From NCBI GenBank assembly GCA_046294815.1, contig JBKBOJ010000001.1:74809-138808 (forward strand): a DNA stretch of 64,000 bases, given 5' to 3'. The notes below the pieces were generated by a model. The model was given only the letters and a program-made list of their open reading frames with translations, made no database searches and was not told the DNA's origin. Origin of the DNA: Pelomonas sp046294815 (GTDB lineage Bacteria > Pseudomonadota > Gammaproteobacteria > Burkholderiales > Burkholderiaceae_C). The stretch's first letter is position 1, and every line of letters starts with the position of its first letter. This document shows, piece after piece, positions 52,122 through 61,619 of this stretch. A program made the position numbers and the translations under genes.

Positions 52122-54931
52122 GCGGGCAGCCGGGTCAGCTGCTCGCGCAGCCGTGCCACGGTCTCCTTGAAGCCGGCCACGCGGGCGCGCTCCTGCTCGA
52201 CGACGGCGGCCGGCGCGCGGGCGACGAAGTTTTCGTTGGACAGCTTGGCCTCGGCCTTGGTGATCTCGACCTCCAGGCGCGTGATCTCCTTGCTCAGGCG
52301 GGCGTGCTCGGCGGCGACGTCGATCTCGACCTTCAGCGCCAGCTTGGCGGCGCCGTGCACCAGCACGGGCGCGGTGGCGCTTTGCTTCGCGAACTCGACG
52401 TCGTCGGCGATCAGCTCGACGCTGCTGAGCTTGGCCAGCACCTTCAGCACGGCCGCGGCTTCCGAGAGGAAACTCAGATCGCCGCCCACCAGCAGCGGCA
52501 CCCGCTCGGCGGGGCTGAGGTTCATCTCGCTGCGCAGGCTGCGGCAAGTGCCCACCACGGCCTTGAGCTGTGCCATCCATGCGTCTGCGGCGGCGTCGAT
52601 GCGCTCCGGCTGGGCCACGGGGTAGGGCGCCTGGCCGACGTAGTCCACCGTCTTGCGGCCGGCCACGGGGGCCACGCTCTGCCACAACTCTTCGGTGATG
52701 AAGGGGGCAATGGGGTGCAGCAGGCGCAGCGTGGTCTCCAGTACGCGGATCAGCGTGCGGCGCGTGGCGCGCCGCTGGCTCTCGTTGCCGTTCTGGATTT
52801 GCACCTTGGCAATCTCCAGGTACCAGTCGCAATACTCGTCCCAGACGAAGCTGTAGATCGCGTTGGCGACGTTGTCCAGGCGGTACTCGGCGAAGCCCTG
52901 GGCCACGGCGGCTTCGACGCGCTGCAGCTCGCTGACGATCCAGCGGTCGGCCTGGCTGAATTGGTTGTAGCCGGGCGGGCAGTGGCCCTCGGCATGCGCG
53001 AGGCCGCAGTCCTGACCTTCGGTATTCATCAGCACGAAGCGCGTCGCGTTCCAGAGCTTGTTGCAGAAGTTGCGGTAGCCCTCGCAGCGCTTGGTGTCGA
53101 AGTTGATGTTGCGGCCCAGCGTGGCGTAGCTGGCCATCGTGAAGCGCAGCGCGTCAGCGCCGTAGGCCGGCATGCCCTCGGGGAATTCCTTCTTCACGCG
53201 GGCGGCCACCTTGGGCGCCGTCTCGGGCTTGCGCAGGCCGGTGGTGCTCTTCTTGATCAGCGTGTCCAGGTCGCAGCCCTGGATGAGGTCGACCGGGTCC
53301 AGCACATTGCCCTCGGACTTGCTCATCTTCTGGCCCTGCGAATCGCGCACCAGGCCGTGGATGTAGACGTCCTTGAACGGCACCTTGCCGGTGAAGTGCT
53401 TGGTCATCATGATCATCCGGGCGACCCAGAAGAAGATGATGTCGTAGCCGGTCACCAGCACCGACGAGGGCAGGAACAGCTGCTGCTCCAGCGTCTGCTG
53501 CGGCCAGCCCAGCGTCGAGAACGGCACCAGCGCCGACGAGTACCAGGTGTCCAGCACGTCGGGGTCGCGGGTCAGCGCGCCGTCGTAGCCGGCCGCCTTG
53601 GCGCGGGCCTGTGCTTCTTCCTCGCTGCGCGCGACGAACAGCTCGCCGCCCGTGCCATACCAGGCCGGGATCTGGTGGCCCCACCAGAGCTGGCGCGAAA
53701 TGCACCAGTCCTGCAGGTTGCTCATCCAGTGGTTGTAGGTGTTGACCCACTGCTCGGGGTAGAACTTCACCTCGCCGCTGGCCACCGCCTCGATGGCACC
53801 GTCGGCAATGCTCTTGCCGCTGCTGCCGGGCTTGGTGACGGCGACAAACCACTGATCCGTCAGCATGGGCTCGATGACTTGGCCGGTGCGCTCGCAGCGC
53901 GGCACCTGCAGCTTGTGCTTCTTCACTTCGACCAGCAGGCCCAGTGCCTCCAGGTCGGCCACGATGCGCTTGCGCGCGACGAAACGGTCCAGGCCGCGGT
54001 AGGTCTCGGGCGCGTTGTCGTTGATGCGGGCCTGCAGATCCAGCACCGAGATCAACGGCAGGCCATGGCGCTGGCCGACGGCGTAGTCGTTCACGTCATG
54101 TGCGGGCGTGACCTTGACGACGCCGGTGCCAAACTCTCGGTCCACATAGTCGTCTGCAATGACCGGGATCTCGCGGTCGGTCAGTGGCAGCTTCACCTTC
54201 CTGCCAACCAATGCCGCATAGCGCTCGTCCGCCGGGTGGACCATGACGGCCACGTCGCCCAGCATCGTTTCAGGTCGCGTGGTGGCGACCACCACCGATC
54301 CCGAGCCGTCCGCCAGCGGATAGCGGATGTGCCACAGCGAGCCGTCCTCCTCCTCGGACGACACCTCCAGGTCCGACACGGCAGACTGCAGCACCGGGTC
54401 CCAACTCACCAGGCGCTTGCCGCGGTAGATCAGGCCTTCCTCGTAAAGCCGCACGAAGGTCTCGACGACGACGGCCGAGAGCTTCTCGTCCATCGTGAAG
54501 TACTCGTGGGCCCAACTGACCGAGTCGCCCAGCCGGCGCATCTGGCTGGTGATGGTGTTGCCGCTTTGCTGCTTCCATTCCCACACGCGGGCGACGAAGT
54601 TTTTGCGGCCGAGGTCGTGGCGGCTCTGGCCGGCGGCCTGCAATTGGCGCTCGACGACGATCTGCGTCGCGATGCCGGCATGGTCGGTGCCTGGCACCCA
54701 CAGCGTGTTGTAGCCCCGCATGCGGTGGTAGCGCGTCAGCGAGTCCATCACCGTCTGGTTGAAGGCATGACCCATGTGCAGCGTGCCGGTCACGTTGGGC
54801 GGCGGCAGCTGGATGCTGAACGAGGGCTTGGCGGGGTCCAGCGTCGGTGCGTACAGGCCGGCGGCCTCCCAGGTCGGCCCCCAGTGGGCTTCCAGCGCGG
54901 CGGGTTCGAAGGACTTGGCGAGTTCGGTCAT
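52115..54931 (-). CDS. valS: Valyl-tRNA synthetase
   Basis: The 938-residue class I synthetase is full length. It has PPPNVTGTLHMGHA (HIGH motif), the editing-domain TTRPETMLGD stretch, GQKMSKSEGN (KMSKS motif) and a C-terminal coiled coil (about 870-938) typical of ValRS. It charges tRNA-Val. The ATG at 54931 gives the family N-terminus, and the longer frame is a shadow of guaC. An intrinsic terminator separates it from guaC. Confidence 0.96.
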   Translation of the reverse strand: MTELAKSFEPAALEAHWGPTWEAAGLYAPTLDPAKPSFSIQLPPPNVTGTLHMGHAFNQTVMDSLTRYHRMRGYNTLWVPGTDHAGIATQIVVERQLQAAGQSRHDLGRKNFVARVWEWKQQSGNTITSQMRRLGDSVSWAHEYFTMDEKLSAVVVETFVRLYEEGLIYRGKRLVSWDPVLQSAVSDLEVSSEEEDGSLWHIRYPLADGSGSVVVATTRPETMLGDVAVMVHPADERYAALVGRKVKLPLTDREIPVIADDYVDREFGTGVVKVTPAHDVNDYAVGQRHGLPLISVLDLQARINDNAPETYRGLDRFVARKRIVADLEALGLLVEVKKHKLQVPRCERTGQVIEPMLTDQWFVAVTKPGSSGKSIADGAIEAVASGEVKFYPEQWVNTYNHWMSNLQDWCISRQLWWGHQIPAWYGTGGELFVARSEEEAQARAKAAGYDGALTRDPDVLDTWYSSALVPFSTLGWPQQTLEQQLFLPSSVLVTGYDIIFFWVARMIMMTKHFTGKVPFKDVYIHGLVRDSQGQKMSKSEGNVLDPVDLIQGCDLDTLIKKSTTGLRKPETAPKVAARVKKEFPEGMPAYGADALRFTMASYATLGRNINFDTKRCEGYRNFCNKLWNATRFVLMNTEGQDCGLAHAEGHCPPGYNQFSQADRWIVSELQRVEAAVAQGFAEYRLDNVANAIYSFVWDEYCDWYLEIAKVQIQNGNESQRRATRRTLIRVLETTLRLLHPIAPFITEELWQSVAPVAGRKTVDYVGQAPYPVAQPERIDAAADAWMAQLKAVVGTCRSLRSEMNLSPAERVPLLVGGDLSFLSEAAAVLKVLAKLSSVELIADDVEFAKQSATAPVLVHGAAKLALKVEIDVAAEHARLSKEITRLEVEITKAEAKLSNENFVARAPAAVVEQERARVAGFKETVARLREQLTRLPAQ

Positions 54932-54940
54932 GGCGGGCGC

Positions 54941-54987
54941 TTCAAAACGCCACGGGGCGTCCTCCTGTCGGAGGGCGCCCCGTGGCG
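54941..54987 (-). terminator. Intrinsic terminator after guaC
   Basis: Perfect 12-bp arms cgccacggggcg (54948-54959) and cgccccgtggcg (54976-54987) continue inward with cctcc/ggagg and a tgtc loop. On the minus strand the hairpin is followed by ttttgaa. It ends guaC transcription just before the valS start, so valS needs its own promoter or read-through. Confidence 0.85.
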
Positions 54988-55011
54988 GTGATTCGGGGAT
55001 GGTCGATTGTC

Positions 55012-55989
55012 TTACATGAACAAATGCTCGCCAGGGTTGGCGCCGCCGAGGATCACGTAGTTGACCTTCTTCAGGTCGGCCAGCTGCGTGCCGCCGGCGT
55101 AGGAGATCGAGCTTTGCAGGTCCTCCTGCATCTCGCGCAGCGTGTCGGCGAGTCGCCCCTTCACCGGCTCCAGGATGCGCTTGCCCTCCACATGGCGGTA
55201 CTCGCCCTTGTTGAAGTCCGAGGCCGAGCCGTAGTACTCCTTGAACAGCTTGCCGTCCACCTCCACGGTCTTGCCGGGCGATTCCTCGTGGCCGGCGAAC
55301 AGTGAGCCGATCATCACCATGCTGGCGCCAAAGCGCACGCTCTTGGCGATGTCGCCATGGTGGCGGATGCCGCCGTCGGCCACGATGGGCTTGGTCGCGA
55401 CGCGGGCGCACCACTTCAACGCCGATAACTGCCAGCCGCCGGTGCCGAATCCGGTCTTGAGCCGGGTGATGCAGACCTTGCCGGGGCCCACGCCCACCTT
55501 GGTCGCATCCGCGCCCCAGTTCTCCAGGTCGATGACGGCCTCGGGCGTGCCCACGTTGCCAGCGATGATGAAGGTGTCGGGCAGGCGCTGCTTGATGTGG
55601 GCGATCATGCGCTGCACGCTCTCGGCATGGCCGTGGGCGATGTCGATGGTCAGGTAGTCGGCGCCCAGGCCCTCGGCGGCGAGCTGGTCCACCAGTGCGT
55701 GGTCGGCCGGCTTCACGCCCACGCTCAAGGAGACCAGCAGGCCCTTGTCGCGCATGTTGCGCGCATAGGCCAGGCCGTCGAGGTCGAAGCGGTGCATCAC
55801 ATAGAAGTAGCCCTCGCGCGCCAGCATCTCGGTGATGGACTCGTCCACCACGGTCTTCATGTTGGCCGGCACCACCGGCAGCTTGAAGCGGCGCGGGCCG
55901 AACTGCACCGAGGTGTCGCAGTCCGAGCGGCTCTCCACGCGGCACTTGCGCGGCAGCAACAAGATGTTGTCGTAGTCGAAGATTTCCAT
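55012..55989 (-). CDS. guaC: GMP reductase
   Basis: The 325-residue IMPDH/GMPR-family protein lacks CBS domains. It carries the loop GVGPGKVCITRLKTGFG with the catalytic Cys, PVVPANMKTV at the N-terminus and the substrate loop IVADGGIRHHGDIAKSVRFGASMVMIGSLFAGHEESPG. It reduces GMP to IMP with NADPH. The short K-V-C-I form fits GMP reductase rather than IMP dehydrogenase. The ATG at 55989 matches relatives, and a GTG 15 nt upstream (56004) is an alternative. Confidence 0.9.
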   Translation of the reverse strand: MEIFDYDNILLLPRKCRVESRSDCDTSVQFGPRRFKLPVVPANMKTVVDESITEMLAREGYFYVMHRFDLDGLAYARNMRDKGLLVSLSVGVKPADHALVDQLAAEGLGADYLTIDIAHGHAESVQRMIAHIKQRLPDTFIIAGNVGTPEAVIDLENWGADATKVGVGPGKVCITRLKTGFGTGGWQLSALKWCARVATKPIVADGGIRHHGDIAKSVRFGASMVMIGSLFAGHEESPGKTVEVDGKLFKEYYGSASDFNKGEYRHVEGKRILEPVKGRLADTLREMQEDLQSSISYAGGTQLADLKKVNYVILGGANPGEHLFM

Positions 55990-56093
55990 GTCAGAGGTGT
56001 TCACAGTGGCGGCGTGCGTTCATGCAGTGCACGGCCTGGGCTGCGAGCGCTTGACTTGGCTTTCCCGGGTTCCTGCCCCCGCTTCTAGCGGGC

Positions 56094-56124
56094 AAAAAAA
56101 CCGGGCGCCAAAATTTGGGCCCGG
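56094..56124 (-). terminator. Intrinsic terminator after the DUF3422 gene
   Basis: Arms ccgggc (56101-56106) and gcccgg (56119-56124) enclose a further inner pairing of ccaaa with tttgg. On the minus strand the hairpin is followed by seven T residues (56094-56100 as A on the plus strand). It ends the DUF3422 transcript about 20 nt after the stop. Confidence 0.85.
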
Positions 56125-56143
56125 TGCTTGATTCTACGCAGGC

Positions 56144-57463
56144 TCAATGGCCAAAGAACTTGCGGTGGATGCGGCGCGTCGTCCACCACACGCCGACCAG
56201 CACGACCGGGATGGCGGCGCCCGCGGCCAGCTCCGGCGTGACTGGCAGCCACCCCTCGCTCTTGAGTGCCTTGAAGCCGTAGAGCAGCAGGCTGACGACG
56301 TAGTAGGTGATGGCCGCCAGCGACAGGCCCTCCACCGTGGCCTGCATGCGCAGTTGCGTGCGCTGGCCGTCGCCCAACTGGGCCAGCAGTTGTTGGTTCT
56401 GCGCCTCGGTGGCGATGTCCACCCGCGTGCGCAGCAGCGCGCTGGCGCGCGCGATGCGCTGCGACAGCGCGGCCAGCCGCTGTGCCGTGGCGGCCACCGT
56501 GGCGATGGCGGGCGACAGCCGGCGCTGCATGAACTCGCCCAGCGTCTGCGTGCCGGCGATCTTGCCCTCGTGCAGCTCGTCCAGGCGCGCCTGCACGATG
56601 GCGTGGTAGGCCTGCGTGGCGGCGAAACGGTACTGGTGCTCGGCCGTCGCGTGTTCGATGCGCGCGGCGGTCGAGATCAGGTCGTCCAGCAGCTCGGCCT
56701 CGGAGGCGCTGCGGCGCTCCAGGCGTGCGGTGATGTCGGCCAGCGTGGTTTCCACCTCGGCCAGGGTGCCGCCCAGCGACTTGGCCGCCGGCAGGCCGCG
56801 CAGCGCCATCAGGCGGTAGGTCTCCAGCTCCAGCAGGCGTTGGCAGATGCGGCCGGCGCGGGTCTCGGGGGTGCCGGGCTCGGCCAGCACGACGATGTGC
56901 TCGAAGCCGCTGGCGCGCAGGCAGAAGTCCGTCACCACCAGCGAATGCCCGCCCATCGTCGAGGCGACCACCGCATGAGCGCCGAACCAGGCCCGCGCCT
57001 CGGCCAGCGCGGACGGTGTGAAGGTCAGCGGCCGCTCGATCATGACCAGCTTGATTGCTGCGAAGGTGCGCCCTGGGATGGCGGCCAGCCAGTCGGGTGC
57101 GACGCGCAGCGGCAGGCTGTCCAGCGTCTGCGCGCTGGATTCGGCGTCAGCAGGCAGCGGCTGCACGACCGAGTAGCGGGTGAACTCCGCATGCCGCTCC
57201 CACTTCAGCGAGAACTCGCCGCAGCGCAGGCTCAGAAAGTTGGCGTTCAGCGCCTCGGCGGGCAGTTCTTGCTGGCCGGGCAGGCGGCGCAGCTGGGCAT
57301 GCTCGTCGGCGCGGCTGACGCCGTCGTTGAGCACTGCCACATGGACGATCGCCGCCGGCAGGCGGATGCGCGCCGGCGGCCGTGCGTGCACCTCGTTGTG
57401 CAGCGTCAGGCGCAGGGCATCGTCGGGCGGGAGCGGGTGGTGTTCGTGCATGTCTCGACTCAT
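56144..57463 (-). CDS. DUF3422-family membrane-anchored protein
   Basis: The 439-residue protein matches the DUF3422 family. The N-terminal LHNEVHARPP is its hallmark, followed by a soluble domain, a helical region (about 240-380) and two C-terminal membrane helices (about 383-403 and 408-428) ending in RRIHRKFFGH. The function is unknown. The helical stretch and tail anchor suggest a peripheral membrane role. It is divergent from the KAS III gene and has a clear terminator. Confidence 0.87.
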   Translation of the reverse strand: MSRDMHEHHPLPPDDALRLTLHNEVHARPPARIRLPAAIVHVAVLNDGVSRADEHAQLRRLPGQQELPAEALNANFLSLRCGEFSLKWERHAEFTRYSVVQPLPADAESSAQTLDSLPLRVAPDWLAAIPGRTFAAIKLVMIERPLTFTPSALAEARAWFGAHAVVASTMGGHSLVVTDFCLRASGFEHIVVLAEPGTPETRAGRICQRLLELETYRLMALRGLPAAKSLGGTLAEVETTLADITARLERRSASEAELLDDLISTAARIEHATAEHQYRFAATQAYHAIVQARLDELHEGKIAGTQTLGEFMQRRLSPAIATVAATAQRLAALSQRIARASALLRTRVDIATEAQNQQLLAQLGDGQRTQLRMQATVEGLSLAAITYYVVSLLLYGFKALKSEGWLPVTPELAAGAAIPVVLVGVWWTTRRIHRKFFGH

Positions 57464-57553
57464 GGCCCCAGGCTAGTGCCTAGAAGTGGCATCCGCATGG
57501 CTCGATAAGATTCCAGCCTTCTTACATCAGCAGCGGCGGCTTACGTCTCCATC

Positions 57554-58687
57554 ATGCAAACTTCATTCCCAGCCGTTGTCATCAGCGGCACTGGCCTGTA
57601 CCGGCCGCCGCACGTCATCACCAATGCCGAGCTGGTTCAGGCTTTTAACACCTACGCCGACCGCCAGAACGCGCTGCATGCCGAGGCCATCGCGCGCGGC
57701 GAGCGCCAGCCCATGGCGCATTCCAGCGTCGAGTTCATCGAGAAGGCCTCCGGGATCAAGCAGCGCTACGTCATCGAGAAGGAGGGGGTGCTGGACCCGG
57801 CGCGCATGTACCCGCGCTTCGAACCCCGGCCCGATGACCAGCTGTCGCTGATGGCCGAGATCGCAGTCGATGCGGCCAACCAGGCCTTGGCCCAGGCCGG
57901 CAAAACCGGCGCGGACATCGACGCGGTGCTGTGCTCCAGCGCCAACATGCAGCGCGCCTACCCGGCCATGGCGATCGAGATCCAGCAGGCGCTGGGCGCG
58001 GGCGGCTATGGCTTCGACATGAACGTGGCCTGCTCGTCGGCCACCTTCGCGCTGGAGCAGGCCTTCAACGCGGTGCGCACCGGCTCGGCGCGCTGCGTGC
58101 TGGTCGTCAACCCCGAGATCACGTCGGCCCACCTGGAATGGCGCGACCGCGACTGCCATTTCATCTTCGGCGACGTGTGCACGGCCCTCATCGTCGAGCG
58201 CGCCGACACGGCGACCGGTGCGGACCAATGGGAGATCCTGGGCACCCAGCTCGCCACGCAGTTCAGCAGCAACATCCGCAACAACTTCGGCTTCATGAAC
58301 CGCGCCGAGGACCGCGATCCCAATGCCCGCGACCTGACTTTCTACCAGGAGGGCCGCAAGGTCTTTAAGGAGGTGGTGCCCATGGCCGCGGCGCACATCG
58401 AGACCCACCTGGAAAAGCTGGGTCTGGCGCCGGCCGGGATTCGCCGCTACTGGCTGCACCAGGCCAACCAGGGCATGAACCAGCTCGTCATCAAGAAGCT
58501 GGTGGGCGCCGATGCCGGCAGCGACGTGGCGCCGCTGATTCTTGACGAGTACGCCAACACCGCGTCGGCCGGCTCCATCATCGCCTTCCACCACCACCGC
58601 GCCGATCTCGCCGCCGGCGACACGGGCGTGATCTGCTCCTTCGGCGCGGGCTATTCCATAGGCAGCTTGGTCGTCAGGAAGCGCTGA
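57554..58687 (+). CDS. 3-oxoacyl-ACP synthase III-family enzyme
   Basis: The 377-residue thiolase-fold enzyme has a full KAS III catalytic triad: Cys in NVACSSATFAL, His in HQANQGMNQ and Asn in YANTASAGSI. It is about 60 residues longer than typical FabH (about 317), with an extra stretch near residues 40-95. FabH condenses acetyl-CoA with malonyl-ACP to start fatty-acid synthesis. A stand-alone enzyme of this form, without other fab genes nearby, may prefer another acyl-CoA starter. Confidence 0.88.
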   Translation: MQTSFPAVVISGTGLYRPPHVITNAELVQAFNTYADRQNALHAEAIARGERQPMAHSSVEFIEKASGIKQRYVIEKEGVLDPARMYPRFEPRPDDQLSLMAEIAVDAANQALAQAGKTGADIDAVLCSSANMQRAYPAMAIEIQQALGAGGYGFDMNVACSSATFALEQAFNAVRTGSARCVLVVNPEITSAHLEWRDRDCHFIFGDVCTALIVERADTATGADQWEILGTQLATQFSSNIRNNFGFMNRAEDRDPNARDLTFYQEGRKVFKEVVPMAAAHIETHLEKLGLAPAGIRRYWLHQANQGMNQLVIKKLVGADAGSDVAPLILDEYANTASAGSIIAFHHHRADLAAGDTGVICSFGAGYSIGSLVVRKR

Positions 58688-59065
58688 ACGCGGGAGCCCC
58701 GGTGCAGCGGCCGCACGGTGAGTTTTCCGGGGGAGATCTGCCCGAGCGCTGCCGTGTCGGGGCATGGCGCGCACCTCACGCGCTTGCCCAAGCCACCGCT
58801 TGGAGCTGGCTCGTCCATCGCGCCGCCATTGACTTCGTTGCCGGCACGCGATTGCCCTGCGCTGGCGACAGGCGCAGCGTCTGCGCGGGCGTTGCCCGGC
58901 GGGCAGGCCAGCAGAACGGCAGGCACGGCGGGGCATGGCTGCATGGGCAGGGGATGGGCAGCAGAGGGCGCTGCCGCCAGTCGCTACCCGAGCGCCCCTC
59001 AGGCTGAGCGGCGCTGGCCGGGGGCAAGCGTCACGGGGCGTCAGCCCTTGAGCTATCGTGCGGTC
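58688..59065. other. Intergenic stretch without a recognisable gene
   Basis: This 378-nt stretch lies between the KAS III gene and sbcB on the same strand. The sbcB frame stays open across it, but the translation is unlike exonuclease I. A minus-strand frame (58651-58944) gives a Pro/Ala-rich product and overlaps the end of the KAS III gene. I see no strong terminator or promoter. Confidence 0.5.
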
Positions 59066-60499
59066 ATGAGCGAGCTGAGCTTCTTCTGGCACGATTACGA
59101 AACCTTCGGCCGCGTGCCGCGCCGCGACAGACCGGCCCAGTTCGCCGGTCTGCGCACTGACGCGGATCTCAACGAGGTCGGCGAACCGCTGATGCTGTAT
59201 TGCCAGCCGGCGCCCGACTACCTGCCCGACCCCGAGTCCTGTCTGCTCACCGGCATCCTGCCGCAGCACTGCCTTGAGCGCGGCGTTCCGGAGCATGAGT
59301 TCGCAGCCGCCATCGAGACGGTGCTGGCGCTGCCCGGCACCATCGGTGTGGGCTACAACAGCATCCGCTTCGACGATGAGGTGACGCGCTATCTCTTCTG
59401 GCGCAATCTGATCGACCCCTATGCGCGCGAGTGGCAGAACGGCTGCGGCCGCTGGGACCTGCTGGACGTGGTGCGCTGCGCCTATGCGCTGCGACCGGAC
59501 GGCATCGAGTGGCCTCGGCATGAAGACGGCCGGCCCAGCTTCAAGCTGGAACACCTGACTGCGGCCAATGGCATCGGCCACGAGGCGGCGCATGATGCGC
59601 TGTCCGACGTGCGTGCCACCGTGGCGCTGGCGCGCAAGCTGCGCCAGGCCCAGCCCAAGCTGTGGGAGTTCTGCCTCAAGCTGCGTAGCAAGCAGGCCGT
59701 GTGGGACGAGATCGGGGTGGGCAAGCCCTTCCTGCATGTGTCGGGCATGTACGGCCCTGAACGCGGCTGCATCGCGCTGGTGTGGCCGCTGGCGCCGCAT
59801 CCGACCAACAAGAACGAGCTCATCGTCTGGGACTGCGCGACCGCGCCGGACGAACTGCTGACGCTGAACGCCGCCGCCATCCGTGAGCGCATGTTCACGA
59901 AGCAGGACGAGCTGCCCGAAGGCGTCACGCGGCTGCCCATCAAGACCATCCACGTCAACAAGAGCCCCATCGTCATCGGCAATCTGAAGACCCTCAGCCC
60001 CGCGATGGCCGAGCGCTGGGGCCATGACCTCGAGAGTCAGCTGGCGCACGCCCGCTTGCTGGCGGAGAAGGGGCGGCTGCTGGACGGGCTGTGGGCCGAC
60101 GTATTCCAGCGCGAGACCTTCGCTGCTGCCGACGTCGATGAGGATCTCTACGGCGGCTTCATCGGCAACGAGGACCGCCGCGCGCTGAACCGGGTGCGCG
60201 CGATGACGCCGGAGCAGCTCGCCCAACGCGCGGCCCAAGGCAAGCTGGCCTTTCAGGACGGGCGCTTGGACGAGTTGGTCTTCCGCTGGCGCGCACGCAA
60301 CTTCCCCGCCAGCCTGTCGGCAGCAGAGGCCGAGCGTTGGCTGGCTCATCGCGCCGCGCGGCTGCACGAAGGGGAGGGCGGGGCGCTGACGCTGGCCGCC
60401 TTCATGGAGCGCATCGATGCGCTGGGCGAGACGGCGGACGAGCGCGGCGAGGCCATCCTGTCGGCTCTGTACGACTATGCAGAGCAGCTTGCGCCGTAG
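59066..60499 (+). CDS. sbcB: Exodeoxyribonuclease I
   Basis: The 477-residue protein is exonuclease I, which degrades single-stranded DNA 3' to 5' in recombination and mismatch repair. The DEDD exonuclease residues are visible in FFWHDYETFG (Asp, Glu), YNSIRFDDEV (Asp) and HEAAHDALSDVRAT (His, Asp). The SH3-like and helical C-terminal domains follow. The longer upstream frame to 58718 is not part of the protein, because the ATG at 59066 opens directly onto the conserved N-terminus. Confidence 0.95.
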   Translation: MSELSFFWHDYETFGRVPRRDRPAQFAGLRTDADLNEVGEPLMLYCQPAPDYLPDPESCLLTGILPQHCLERGVPEHEFAAAIETVLALPGTIGVGYNSIRFDDEVTRYLFWRNLIDPYAREWQNGCGRWDLLDVVRCAYALRPDGIEWPRHEDGRPSFKLEHLTAANGIGHEAAHDALSDVRATVALARKLRQAQPKLWEFCLKLRSKQAVWDEIGVGKPFLHVSGMYGPERGCIALVWPLAPHPTNKNELIVWDCATAPDELLTLNAAAIRERMFTKQDELPEGVTRLPIKTIHVNKSPIVIGNLKTLSPAMAERWGHDLESQLAHARLLAEKGRLLDGLWADVFQRETFAAADVDEDLYGGFIGNEDRRALNRVRAMTPEQLAQRAAQGKLAFQDGRLDELVFRWRARNFPASLSAAEAERWLAHRAARLHEGEGGALTLAAFMERIDALGETADERGEAILSALYDYAEQLAP

Positions 60500-60573
60500 T
60501 CCGTGATCTGTCGCATGGTCTTCGGGGGCCAGTCCTGCGATAGTCAGACCCTGAAGAAAGCCCAGGAGACGCC

Positions 60574-61506
60574 ATGAGCAGCGCTGCAACCACGCCCGCC
60601 GAAGACATCACCGCCGCGCGTTTGCGCGCACTGTTGGTGCGGGCCCCGACGGCCATCGCCTTCGTGTCCGGCCAGCGCTTCCAGGTCGTCAGCGAGGAGT
60701 TCAACCACCTGTTCGGCTTCGGTGACGACAGCGACCTGACCGGGCAGTCCACGCGGACGGTGCACACCAACGATGTGGCGCATGCGCAGTTGCAGGAGCG
60801 TGCCGCTGCAGCCTTCGCCGCGGGCCGGCCGCTGGACGAGGAGGTCGAGTACGTCAAGCGTGACGGGCATCGCTTCTGGGGGCGCCTGCAGGCCACGCCC
60901 GTGCACTGGGACAAGCCGGCCGACGAGGCCTTGTGGATCATCGAGGACGTGACTGCCGCGCGCGCCCAGCGCCTGCAGCCCACCTGGACGGCCAAGCACG
61001 ACCCGGTCACCGAGCTGGCCAATCGGCGCGAGTTCGAGCGCCGCCTGTCCGAGCATGTCGGCAGTCGGCGCAACGAGCCGGTGTCGGTGTTGTGGCTGGA
61101 CGTGGACAGGTTCGCCGACGTGGTCAAGGGCATGGGTCCCGAGGTGGGCGACCATTACCTGTACGGCCTGGGCCAGATGCTGATCGGCAAGGTGCGGGCG
61201 TCAGACCTGGTGGCGCGGCTGGAGGAGGACCATTTCGCCATCCTGCTGCCCGATTGCGATGCGCACTACGCGCAGATCATTGCCGAGAAGATCCGTGCCG
61301 CCGTGGCAGGCTACCGGCTGCGCTGGGGCCTGCATCGAACGCGCGTGAAGGCGTCGCTGGGCGTGGTGCAGATCCAGCCCACCCTGACGAGCGTGGACGC
61401 GGTGCTGGGCGGGGCCATGCTGGCCTGCACTGAGGCCAAGGCGGCTGGTGGCGACAGCGTGCGCGTGTTCGTGCCGGCCGGCGGCTACGAGGAACTGGCG
61501 GGCTGA
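60574..61506 (+). CDS. PAS-GGDEF protein with degenerate cyclase site
   Basis: The 310-residue protein has a PAS domain (about 15-130, DGHRFWGRLQATPV) and a GGDEF domain (about 140-300). The signature GGDEF is replaced by EEDHF (217-221). The usual D-x-D-x-FK-x-x-ND metal and substrate region reads LDVDRFADVVKGMG. It is therefore probably not an active diguanylate cyclase, though it may still bind a nucleotide or partner. It follows sbcB by about 75 nt. Confidence 0.87.
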   Translation: MSSAATTPAEDITAARLRALLVRAPTAIAFVSGQRFQVVSEEFNHLFGFGDDSDLTGQSTRTVHTNDVAHAQLQERAAAAFAAGRPLDEEVEYVKRDGHRFWGRLQATPVHWDKPADEALWIIEDVTAARAQRLQPTWTAKHDPVTELANRREFERRLSEHVGSRRNEPVSVLWLDVDRFADVVKGMGPEVGDHYLYGLGQMLIGKVRASDLVARLEEDHFAILLPDCDAHYAQIIAEKIRAAVAGYRLRWGLHRTRVKASLGVVQIQPTLTSVDAVLGGAMLACTEAKAAGGDSVRVFVPAGGYEELAG

Positions 61507-61619
61507 TTTCACGCCCAGGCGGGCGGCGAACCCTCGAATTGAGGGGTGTTTTGTCGTTTGCTCTAAAGTTTCGGCCTGTTCGGCCGATGCCACGGCCACA
61601 GCGCCTGAAGGTCAAGACC

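Noticed and set aside
58651..58944. Minus-strand frame of 97 codons with a signal-like start
   Set aside because: It overlaps the end of the KAS III gene, is Pro/Ala-rich, has no ribosome site and matches no family.
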